Source: Reticulitermes lucifugus (taxonomy: Eukaryota > Arthropoda > Insecta > Blattodea > Rhinotermitidae). Taken from it: a stretch of 64,000 nt of DNA. The stretch covers positions 1 through 64,000 of the forward strand of contig JAKCWW010000669.1 in assembly GCA_026260175.1 (NCBI GenBank). The letters run 5' to 3'. Of this stretch, positions 55,460-64,000 are shown in pieces (within the stretch, counting starts at the first letter, position 1; each line of letters starts with the position of its first letter). The translations under genes and the position numbers were made by a program. The notes below the pieces were generated by a model. It worked only from the letters and a program-made list of their open reading frames with translations, was not told where the DNA came from and did no database searches.

Positions 55460-55659
55460 AAGATAAAGGTAAAGTTCTCCCTAGAACAGGCCATGAAGGC
55501 CCAGAGGGGAAGTAAAGGTACAGCTCTACTCTTTCTTTAACCTCGGCGCTAGATGGGGGTGGGTGGTCAACTCCACGCCCTGGCCGCTTTACTCCCGGAA
55601 ATGACACCCATTTTATAGGAGGCTGGGTGGGCCCCAGGTCCCGTCTGGACGGGTACGAG
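55460..55659 (-). mobile_element. 5'-truncated SINE, family 1, with target duplication
   Basis: Carries the family 1 body without the tRNA-like head. Flanked by GAAGGTGGTTAATTA (55445-55459) and GAAGGTGGTTAGTTA (55660-55674), one mismatch in 15. The 3' tail on the minus strand is CTTTACCTTTATCT, as in 39677-39915. Confidence 0.8.
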
Positions 55660-55679
55660 GAAGGTGGTTAGTTATTTAC

Positions 55680-58550
55680 ATAAAGTTCAAATTGGAATTT
55701 ATCCATTTTGAAAAACTGGATAGAAGAACTAAGTAGTAAACTGTTAAATGTGACTGCGAATATTGACTACAAAAAAGTTCTGAACACAACAAATGTAAAG
55801 CAGATAAAAAATACCTGAAAATGTGCTTTTAAATTAGATGAAAATGGAAAAGTAAGATCCATAACACACAGCCCTTATTGTAAGATACCTTATTAGGACG
55901 AGAATATAAGAAAATTTTTGGAGAGAAGGGCGAAGCTTTTAACTGTAGTGTTATATTAATAATGCAGTTGTACGAGCAGAAAATGCGAGAGCAGGCCAAC
56001 GAATATACGTAGGCCTATGTATTTAAGGAATCTGTGCTACGAAAGTATCTGGTGTCACTCCGGCACGGATTCGCGTAAATAACGGCCATGTACCAATACA
56101 TTTATCAAAGTATTTTTCACAAATCGCTATTCGTACAAGAAGAAGCTATAGGCTTACACGAAAGAAGTATACAGGGAATCGCCTTTATCTGAGTCCGCGA
56201 AGTTCGTTTCTCCGTATTTACGGAGTCAAATTTTTTATTAAAAAATATTTAAATATTTCCTGCATTTATGGGATTTACAACAGCCGACCATGAGTTTGAT
56301 GACAGAAAACGGTTTCCCTGCTCATAGTGCGAGCTACTGAGAATGAGCTCTGAACAACCCAACAAGACACGACACCAAGAGTCGAAAAACCGTTGCACCA
56401 TCTGTTAGTTACACCACCACCACCACCACAACAACAACAAACATCACAACAACCATAACAACAAAAACAACCACAATAACAAAAACCACCACAACCAGAA
56501 CAACCACAACAACAACAACAACCACAACAACGACGACGACGATAATAATAATAAGAATAATAGAATTGCTAAATATGTGCATAAAACAAATACTGTACCA
56601 TATGCAAATATATTCTAATTCGTTAGTGTCGTCTGTGAGAGATTTTTATTTCTATCCTTCATACATAAGCTTGCTTTCCTGACGGAATGTTAATGGTAAC
56701 TGACAAATTCAAGATAACTGACGGACTGCAAACAGTTAAATCTTTAATAACTGTATTTATAATCACCGGGCTTTCCAAATGATTCTGCCCCTTCCACCAT
56801 ACCAAACACATAAAGAAGCACAGGGTGATGACGACGACAAAGACAGTGTCACTTCAGGAGAACAGAACTTAAAAATCAAAAGTTTAAGAGAAGCCTTCGG
56901 CAAAGTCGATGAAGACATGGATAATTATAGAAATAATGATTCTCTCTATGATCATTCTGTCGAGTTACGAGAAGCGTTTTTATGCTAAGAAGCAATATTA
57001 AAAGCAAAAATGCGAGCTGTAAATAAAAAATTCGCACTGGCTTTTGGGCAGCGAAAACTAGTCAGAGAGGGATTCAAACGTCATGAAGGGTCTTCCAGTT
57101 TTCAGCTGCTATCCCGAGAGGAGGAGATAATGACCCTCCATCTCATTCTCTCGGAAAATACACTTTCATCCATCCAATGAATTCCAACACCTCTCCCTTT
57201 TGGAGTTAAGATAATAAAAATTGTTGTTGCATTAAAGTAATATTTCTTTCAAAAAGAAGACAATGTTTATTTGTACAAGTACTGCTTGGCCTACATAACA
57301 CACGGTCCCAATTAACCCACAATGTGATTACTTGTTAAGGACAGAAATGTCGAGCCTCAAGCTGTTTCGCTTTAAGTGGCATTTTGCTGGAGCCAATCCA
57401 CCACGGATAATGGGGACGCCCTATATGACATAGAATCCATTAATAATGTGACAGCGAAAATGAAATATTTGTCTATACGATAAGCACTTATCAAAGTATA
57501 AGTAAAATATTGCTGACCTGTAGCATTATGAGCTTTACAAACCTAAGTCTGACATTTTTATCTGCACAAAGAATGAGGTATCCTTACGCAAATTATACTT
57601 ACCGCACTGCCAAACAAGTGTATGTGACTCCTTCGTAAGCTGTTTAAATTAAATATTTTAAACATAAATCTATAAACTTACATCAATATCTGTAAAAATT
57701 ACGCCAACCGGTGTAATTAAACAGGAATAAACCACGTTCATGCTGTATCTCATATTATTATAACAACGTGTATTCTGGTAAAATGTTATTACTTCTGCTA
57801 TAAAGATGGTGCTAATATGCTTCTCCAGAGTGTTAATATGCTCTTAAAAGATTGCATCCTATTACATCCTACTGCGTACTATTACAAATCGGAAGACAAT
57901 AGTGTGAAACGCCAACGACGTTAAAGTAGCATATTTTGTAAAAATAGGGCTATATGACTTTGCAGAGAAAAATTATATTAAAAGTCTATAAAAGCTGAAA
58001 TTTTACCACGGACAGAAAAGTTCACAGACCGCTGCAGACGTCACAAGTACGGTACAATTTTCAGTTGGCCGGTATTCTGTCCTACTAATCTGCCCCACTA
58101 TTCAACCATGTCAGTCCATTCAATTGCTTACAACAACGCAGTTACGAAACTCTTGAGAATGAACTACCTTGGGCAATGTTAAAATGGGATTTTTGAGGAA
58201 TATGATGTAAAGTTGTGAAACAGAGCGCACAGACTTATAGCAGTGCCTGTAAGAATTCGCGCTTGTGTTGTGACCGTGATTAATTTCAGGAATCCATAAA
58301 ATTGCGTCTGATGCAGAGCAGCAAATATTTATTAAGACGTTCGTTACAGGCTAAGACAAACTGGAACAGATGTGGCTATTACTTCACTCACGACCTAGTG
58401 AACCTGTCAGGTTGCAGACTGCCAATTATATCTTACTACGCCAACATGTCAGATGGGGACACCAAGCAGAAACAAGAGCATAAAACTGCACGTGTTAAGT
58501 CTCAAAAGGCGAAAGTATCTTGTACGGCTGTTCACCTGTTCAGTAGTAGC
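55680..58550. other. Intergenic stretch with a CAA/CCA tract
   Basis: An impure trinucleotide tract of ACC, AAC and GAC units runs from about 56411 to 56550. A TATAAAA at about 57986 has no gene that I can attach to it. Other frames are short. Confidence 0.45.
56411..56550. repeat. Impure ACC/AAC/GAC/AAT trinucleotide tract
   Basis: Starts with (ACC)n, passes to (AAC)n mixed with AACC and ends in (GAC)n and (AAT)n. Confidence 0.85.
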
Positions 58551-58553
58551 TGA

Positions 58554-58560
58554 TATAAAA
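58554..58560 (+). promoter_or_regulatory. TATA box of VPVP-repeat gene 3
   Basis: TATAAAA, 55 bp before the chosen start codon. The expected transcript start is near 58585. This makes the in-frame upstream ATG at 58582 an unlikely start, because it would lie at or before the cap. Confidence 0.7.
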
Positions 58561-58608
58561 GCAAGCAGTGTTCTTATAGATATGGCATACTGGACCATAA
58601 TCAGCGGC

Positions 58609-58620
58609 ATGAAGTTACAC
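58609..58620 (+). CDS. VPVP-repeat secreted protein 3, exon 1 (four codons)
   Basis: ATG AAG TTA CAC, followed by the donor GTGAGT at 58621. In phase 0 with 60262-61035 it gives MKLHIWLLAVLFASAFA, a complete signal peptide. Confidence 0.85.
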
Positions 58621-60261
58621 GTGAGTACGGACGGATGAAATATAAAGAATAGCACACAAGATGCGTAAACGGAAAGACAGACATTTGACGTAAAGTATCC
58701 TAATTAGAAATTCGTTCTGGATTCAGATACTACTTCATTAATCTCACGAGATTTAATTGTTTATTCAGATTATGTAACAAAAACATACATGCAGACAGCA
58801 GAATGAATGAGTAGTGAATCATGAGAAACCGATCTTGGACTGAGGTACATTCCTTGTGCAGGAAATCTGAATAATGAATGAGAGGTGGATCATGAGGAAC
58901 TGCTAGAGGAATAAGGTATTGCCCTTGTCTAGGAAATCGGAATAAAGTTTTAGGTCGGACTTTAAACGCAGCGTTTCAGTCGAGTTAGACAAATCGATAT
59001 TTAATTGATGTACAAAGATCCATCCTGGTGACATAAATCTAAACTGTGGCACGAAGGCGGAGAAGAGGCAGTCTTTATGCCTCAGGATTATTGTACTTTA
59101 TATTATTTTGCTTTACTTTATTCTTACCTTTGGCTTATATGGCGACAATTTCAAGGGCTCAAAGTAAAAAGCAACTAATAACAGGTCAATTCATAACTAA
59201 CTCCATGGAGCAGAGTCCTGCTTGAGAAGCTAACAGGTCGTCAGCTAGTCAAGAAATTCAAGTGGGCCCCTGTCACCACGGCATGGCGCTTCCTCAGGTT
59301 GCAGATGGAGGAACGGCCTCCGGATATGGAGGGAAGCTGCGAATACATTGAATAAGCAGTCACGGACAGCCGACACGGGGTGGTCCTTCAGCTTGTGGGT
59401 TGGGCGAGGTGCTAAAAACTCCTCACCGTAAAAAATTACCATGTTACGAAACAGGTCAATTAATAGATGACAAATTTGTAAAAGGCGACAGTGGCATAAT
59501 TAGAGACATCCTCTCATTTGCTTGGAAGCAGTCCTACTGCAAAAAACACAGACAGGGTAGTACTTTTCCTGGCAGAAATTAAGCCCAGGCATGCATAATA
59601 CGAAGCAGGAGTCCTTAGCATCTTTATTCGTCCACTGGAATAAAAACTTCAGTACTTTTCTTTTGTCGTTTCAAAACCCTCTGTACTATAGAGAAATATT
59701 ATTATAAAATGAAGGCCATGTGTTTTATAGTTCTTTCTTATTAGAATATATTTTAAATGTGTGTTATAATCGTCACACGCATAAAGCTATCAATTTACTC
59801 GTATACAGCACGGTTTACTGTCAAGCAAACAGAAGATTTATCCGACAGCAGTTTTACCCTCCTTGGTTATAATCTGCTATAAATCAGTGTACAAAGCAGA
59901 AAATAATATGGGGCCCTTGTTAACTTCTGAAGTGAGAGACAATAATATCAACTTACACAACATTTTTTATGCTTATCTTCGGCTGCAAAGTAAAATAATA
60001 AAATGGCCATTATATGAACTGCGCAGTTACTTTCCGATTTACTTTCAATGATATAATGACTTTTGTAACTAGTGTGATATTTAACACCACGAAAGGTTAG
60101 GAATATAGCTACAAATATGGCGAACATAGTGTTCTGTGGTTATAGGGGACAAAGTAAGAGTAGACTCTTTACGTACTCGTAATTCTGCGACTCAAATGCT
60201 TGATGTTTGTGCTTTTTGACTGCGATGACTGTCTTTATTCTTCTTTTTTTAATATCGTTAG
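58621..60261 (+). other. Intron of VPVP-repeat gene 3
   Basis: A 1.64-kb GT-AG intron (acceptor TATCGTTAG) containing the repeat at 59268-59470. Confidence 0.8.
59268..59470 (+). repeat. Dispersed repeat shared with 27383-27478
   Basis: Begins TGTCACCACGGCATGGCG and holds the shared 95-bp block, then GGTGGTCCTTCAGCTTG and CCTCACCGTAAAAAATTACC. Longer than the 27-kb copy. Probably a LINE 5' region. Confidence 0.65.
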
Positions 60262-61035
60262 ATATGGTTATTGGCTGTACTCTTCGCTTCGGCCTTCGCA
60301 GAGAAGGAAGAGAAGGAGAAGAAAAAAGTGGAAGAGCCTCTGAAGAAAACCTCAACCAGCAAACCGGAGAAGCGCGGTGCTGAGGAGCTGTTCTACGGCC
60401 CTCAGGGAGATCACGAGTTGTTCGGTGGACATGCAGACGGCTATGGATACGGGATCGCGGGGTACGAGCTGGGGAGCCAGCATAGTCTGGACCTACTGGG
60501 GTACGGTGCCCAAAGCTTGAGCCCCACCAGCCGCATCAAGAGCATCGTCATCACCAAAGAAGTGACAATTCCAGTCCCTCACCCTTACCCTGTCCCTGTA
60601 GAAAAGACAATTCCTTACCCCGTCCAAGTTCCCGTGCCTTTTCCTATTGTTAAGCACTACCCCGTACCTGTACCCAAACCTTACCCCGTTCCTGTAGAGA
60701 AGAAGGTTCCGTACCCGGTTGAGAAAATTGTCCCGTATCCCGTAAACGTCCCTGTCAAAGTGGCTGTCCCCGTCCCTCACGCTGTACCTGTACTTAAACC
60801 CTACCCCGTACCTGTGCATGTTGCTCATCCAGTCCCTGTCACTCAGCCCATAATATTGAACAAACCAGTGCCAGTTCTTCAGGAGTACAGTGGTCTGGCT
60901 GGTGGCTACGAGGGTCTCGGTGGCCATGAGAGTGCTGCAGTGGGCTACAGTTACGGCGAACACGGGAACCTTGGCGAGGGTTACAGATTAACAGAAGGCT
61001 TCGACGGACCGTACGCCAGTAGCGGATACCATTAG
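60262..61035 (+). CDS. VPVP-repeat secreted protein 3, exon 2; cuticle-type structural protein, 261 residues
   Basis: After the signal peptide (cut expected after residue 17) comes a strongly charged segment of Lys and Glu (about 18-33) absent from the other two proteins. PEKRG at 39-43 and a Gly/Tyr/His stretch follow. SIVITKEVTIPVPHPYPVPV then starts about 115 residues of PVPV/PYPV units with Glu-Lys spacers, and the C terminus is rich in Gly, Tyr and Glu, ending in SSGYH. It is a paralog of gene 2 by gene structure, block order and position 6.2 kb downstream on the same strand. Probably exported and assembled into cuticle. No other domain seen. Confidence 0.88.
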   Translation: MWLLAVLFASAFAEKEEKEKKKVEEPLKKTSTSKPEKRGAEELFYGPQGDHELFGGHADGYGYGIAGYELGSQHSLDLLGYGAQSLSPTSRIKSIVITKEVTIPVPHPYPVPVEKTIPYPVQVPVPFPIVKHYPVPVPKPYPVPVEKKVPYPVEKIVPYPVNVPVKVAVPVPHAVPVLKPYPVPVHVAHPVPVTQPIILNKPVPVLQEYSGLAGGYEGLGGHESAAVGYSYGEHGNLGEGYRLTEGFDGPYASSGYH

Positions 61036-62112
61036 ATATTGTGTGTTGATTTACACATCGTTACCAAGAACAATCTTGCTAGTAAGGATCACTTGCAGGC
61101 ACCCCACTTGTTACTAATATACAGCCCTGCAGAACTGGAAATAGGGGAAATAGTTTCGGTTTGACCAAGTACATTTAATTTATTTATAAGAAAAATAATG
61201 AAATATGTTAATGTTAGTGTAAAAACTTCTGCGTTATATAAAATTATTTTTCTGAGACATTACTACATTCACATTGAAAACCTTTAGGTGCAGAATACCG
61301 TTAACACGTGTCTAAAGATAATTTATTCAGGCTAGCGCATTGTCTCCATATGAGCGGTAAAAATCAAATTAAATCAAATATTTATAACATGAGTCAAATT
61401 TTATAGAAGGCTGCATGGGTGGAAAAAGCCAGGAAAATTATACTTGCTAAGTGAAAATAATCTTAATTTGTATATTTATATTTCAAGAAAAAATGCTTTA
61501 AGCTTATTCCAATTAAAAGACTCCACTAAATTTGTAGACGAAGACTGTCTGATACAAAACTTTAATTATTATACAGTTTAGTGAGCTACAGGCTCTAAAA
61601 TATTTCGCTTCTGCTAAGTAAATTATAATTATAATTAAATATTTCAATTGTACCTTCTACAGGAAAGTTCAGTATAGCTTAACTTTAGAACATTCACCGA
61701 AATGTTAGGTTAAGAACAAAAATTCCTTAACGTTATCAGATACAAATTTTTAAAGCAGGAATTAAGGAAACTTGATAAAGACTAAGAACACAATAATCAG
61801 GTTTGTTGTTTCGTACTGAGTGATGCTATCTGTAGCTCAGACTACATAGCCTCGAATGGTGGGACGATTAATGAATGAATTAGTAAGCACATGACAGGAA
61901 GAGATCGTGGCCTAATTTGAAGGACTGTGCCGGCATTTACGTGGAGGGAAAACCCTCAGTAAGGCCGGTCTCTGGACAGATGTTTAAACCTCGTATCTTC
62001 CAAATACAAAGAATATCTAAATAATATTAAATTTTGCATATGAACATGACATAGAACGATTGAGGTATGTTGAAATAATCGCGTAATAAGAAGCCTAATA
62101 CTTTGTGATCTT
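61036..62112. other. Region downstream of gene 3
   Basis: Holds the 3' UTR of gene 3. At 61925-61985 a string like GGCATTTACGTGGAGGGAAA with an inverted GGCCGG pair may be a SINE family 3 fragment (low confidence). Confidence 0.45.
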
Positions 62113-62124
62113 CACCTAACATTA

Positions 62125-62358
62125 GTTTTTCCACCATGGCATAACAGCCCCTAGTGGGCTAAGGCCTCCTCATTATTGATCACTCCCGGTAGGTCTCCTG
62201 TGGACGAGGTATCAGCCCGACGCAGAGACCTCTACCTGACAACACACAACACTCATAAGAGACAGACACCCATGCCCCTGGCGGGATTCGAACCAGAAAT
62301 CCCAGTATTTGGGCTGCCGCAGACCCACGCCTTAGACCGCGCGGCCACTGGGATCGGC
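62125..62358 (-). mobile_element. Intact tRNA-Leu-like SINE, family 2, with 12-bp target duplication
   Basis: Flanked by exact repeats CACCTAACATTA at 62113-62124 and 62359-62370. On the minus strand it has the head GCCGATCCCAGTGGCCGCGC, an A-box region with GCGGTCTAAGGCG, and the B box GGTTCGAATCCC at about 62283-62294. The body follows and ends in a short A-run (TTTTT on the plus strand). It gives the full length of the family (234 bp) and the best-preserved sequence. Confidence 0.9.
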
Positions 62359-62370
62359 CACCTAACATTA

Positions 62371-63590
62371 TTAGGGTGATTAAAATAAGGAAGAGAAGGT
62401 AGGCGGGAGAGGAAGATAAAAAGACCTATAAGTGTTTGTCTAGTACTCCCAAGGTATCTACATAACTTTGACATAGATGGTATGATAGCGGTGTTATTCA
62501 GAAAAAGGGGAAGCTGGTGTTGAGTAGATGCTATTGAATCGTTGCAGGAACAAACGGAGGGACGTCACGCAAAATATAATAAATCTACATGATCGCATGA
62601 GCAAGTATTTAGTTTTAACCTGGTCATGGGATTATACAAGGTACCTTACTAGTACCTCCAGATTCACAGCCAATACTCTGTACCCAAGTGAAACTGTATG
62701 CGTGGTTTAATTTCCCTTTCTTCAGAGGTCACTGGAACCGCTATTCAAGACAAGACCTTGGGCGGTCCAGGATTTCTGATATGCAGAACTGCACTGATTG
62801 CATGGGGGCGGCTTTCCCGCCTCGTTCTCCCTCCAAAGCAGTTACTATATACTTACTTTAACACAAATTCAGGGAGAAATCTAAATGTAAGCAGTAGTGA
62901 CAAATATCTTTGAAATACAGAAATGTTACGGTCAATGTAAATTACGTTAATATGAGGCTTATATTGATTACTGAATTTTGAGCAGAATATATTTCAGGAA
63001 TCCGCGTAATCCTTCAGTAAAAAGTACTACGTTTAATCGACTTTATTTATTTATTTATGATGTATTTAACAAAGCTTTCATTAGCCTGTGAAATGATGGG
63101 ATGGTTTGTGAGTAATAAATTAGAAAGAATATGGCAAGAAATTGTCCTAGCCTATTTTGGGTTATATTCCGACATTTCCTGCGAGTGTTGAAGAAAATCA
63201 CGTATAATATCAGTCAGGATATCTTGGACGAGATTCGAAATCAAGACCTTTCGAACAGGAAGCACAGCGCCATTAGCTCGACGACTCTAGGTGTACGCTG
63301 TTGATAAAAGTACGTTAATACTTTGTGTCGTAATTTGGTACAGTGCAAAATCAGTCTAACTTCGATAGATATGAGACATTAAACTGACGATGAGAACATT
63401 CAGAATAGCTGTCACCTTGGTCCACTTGGGATATTGCTACACATTGGAGGTGCCACACTTTTTAAATACATTTTTAAAAATAAATTTGTTACTCAAAGTT
63501 GTGAACATAGAGAATATGCATATTAAACTGAAAACAGATTAAAAAAAACTGTTTTTATTCCTTGGATATCCCGTTGTTGTACATATTACT
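62371..63590. other. Intergenic stretch, no clear feature
   Basis: No gene recognised. GAGATTCGAAATC at about 63230 lies in a tRNA-B-box-like context and could be a SINE head, but I cannot define an element. Confidence 0.4.
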
Positions 63591-63649
63591 AGGTGGTTAT
63601 CAGTCACCATCAACACAACCATTTATGTTATATCAGACGGGTTACACCG

Positions 63650-63683
63650 CTACATGTTTCGACCACTAAGTGATCATCTTCAG
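63650..63683 (-). ncRNA. Hammerhead-ribozyme-like motif H7
   Basis: On the minus strand: core CTGAAGA, stem II GATCAC/GTGGTC, GAAA, CATG, TA. Stem I pairs poorly. Confidence 0.45.
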
Positions 63684-63741
63684 TCCATTAAAATATACAC
63701 AATTAAAACTAATATTGTAATGTTATTTTCTTGTATTTTAA

Positions 63742-63782
63742 TGGCCTGAGGTTTACCACTTAGTGGGCAAAACATGTAGCCG
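63742..63782 (+). ncRNA. Hammerhead-ribozyme-like motif H8 (decayed core)
   Basis: TGGC, CTGAGGT, a stem II with CCACTTAGTGG, AAAA in place of GAAA, CATG, TA, GCCG. Stem I pairs but the core is broken. Confidence 0.4.
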
Positions 63783-64000
63783 TGTAACTCATTTGATAAT
63801 ACATAATAAATGGTTGTGTTGATGGTGACTAATAAACACTCTGTAGAAACCTGTATTTTATGACACTCGGAAAGAAATTAGTGAAAGAACCACATGCTAT
63901 GTATTAATGATTTAAAACAAATGAATAAAAGTAAAAGACAGTAACAACAGAGTCTCGCCCTTTTATCCAGGTGTGAATGAGAGAAGTGACATTCCCTACT

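Larger units (their letters stand above)
63593..63839. repeat. Inverted pair of hammerhead-like motifs, about 247 bp
   Basis: The left arm runs from GTGGTTATCAGTCACCATC (63593 on) to CCATTAAAATA (63695). The right arm is its inverse from TATTTTAATGG (63735) to GGTGACTAATAAACAC (63839), with about 40 bp between. Motif H7 (minus) sits at 63650-63683 and motif H8 (plus) at 63742-63782. No flanking duplication recognised. Confidence 0.7.

Noticed and set aside
56411-56550. CRISPR-like or coding Gln/Asn repeat
   Set aside because: It is an impure trinucleotide microsatellite without spacers or a long frame.
57980-58120. A fourth VPVP gene promoter (TATAAAA near 57986)
   Set aside because: No four-codon exon with a good donor follows it, and the only remaining second exon is better served by 58609-58620.
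58582-58608. Upstream in-frame ATG for VPVP gene 3
   Set aside because: It lies about 28 bp after the TATA box, so at or before the expected cap site, and would add a polar segment before the signal peptide.

Overview
The window is nuclear DNA of an insect. Evidence: spliced genes with GT-AG introns, a mitochondrial RNase P nuclease gene of metazoan type, secreted Val-Pro-rich cuticle-type proteins with arthropod gene structure, and many insect-type transposon remnants (BEL/Pao, RTE-like LINEs, hAT, pogo/Tigger, several tRNA-derived SINEs). The repeat mix recalls a polyneopteran such as a cockroach or termite; that is inference. There are two runs of N (21160-21243 and 51165-51222).

Layout. 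1-12.9 kb is gene-poor. It holds an unclassified repeat, a hAT-like element and a 5'-truncated, badly broken BEL/Pao retrotransposon (about 5.4-9.9 kb) with one recognisable LTR. 12.9-24.1 kb, minus strand, is one complete gene: PRORP (MRPP3), the protein-only RNase P nuclease. I assembled it from five exons with consistent phases, 1734 nt and 577 codons plus stop. Exons 2-5 were placed from splice sites and family motifs. 24.2-40.2 kb is repeat-rich intergenic DNA with LINE pieces (one carrying a 2A-like NPGP motif), a dead Tigger-like transposase and a tRNA-derived SINE with clean target-site duplications.

40.2-61.0 kb carries a cluster of three paralogous plus-strand genes for secreted proteins rich in PVPV/PYPV repeats. 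Each has a TATA box, a first coding exon of exactly four codons (MCTK, MEAL, MKLH), a phase-0 intron inside the signal peptide, and one large second exon. All three proteins have a Lys-Arg-Gly site after the signal peptide, so they are probably structural cuticle or eggshell-type proteins. 61.0-64.0 kb is repeats again.

The least expected signal is a dispersed family of short elements with hammerhead-ribozyme-like cores (CTGANGA, stem II, GAAA, CATG, then TA or TC). Their outer stem varies in a compensatory way between copies. One copy is flanked by a 14-bp direct repeat. Another locus is an inverted pair of such motifs around a (TATAA)n core, also bracketed by a 14-bp direct repeat. This looks like the ribozyme-bearing part of Penelope-like retroelements, moving as small non-autonomous units.
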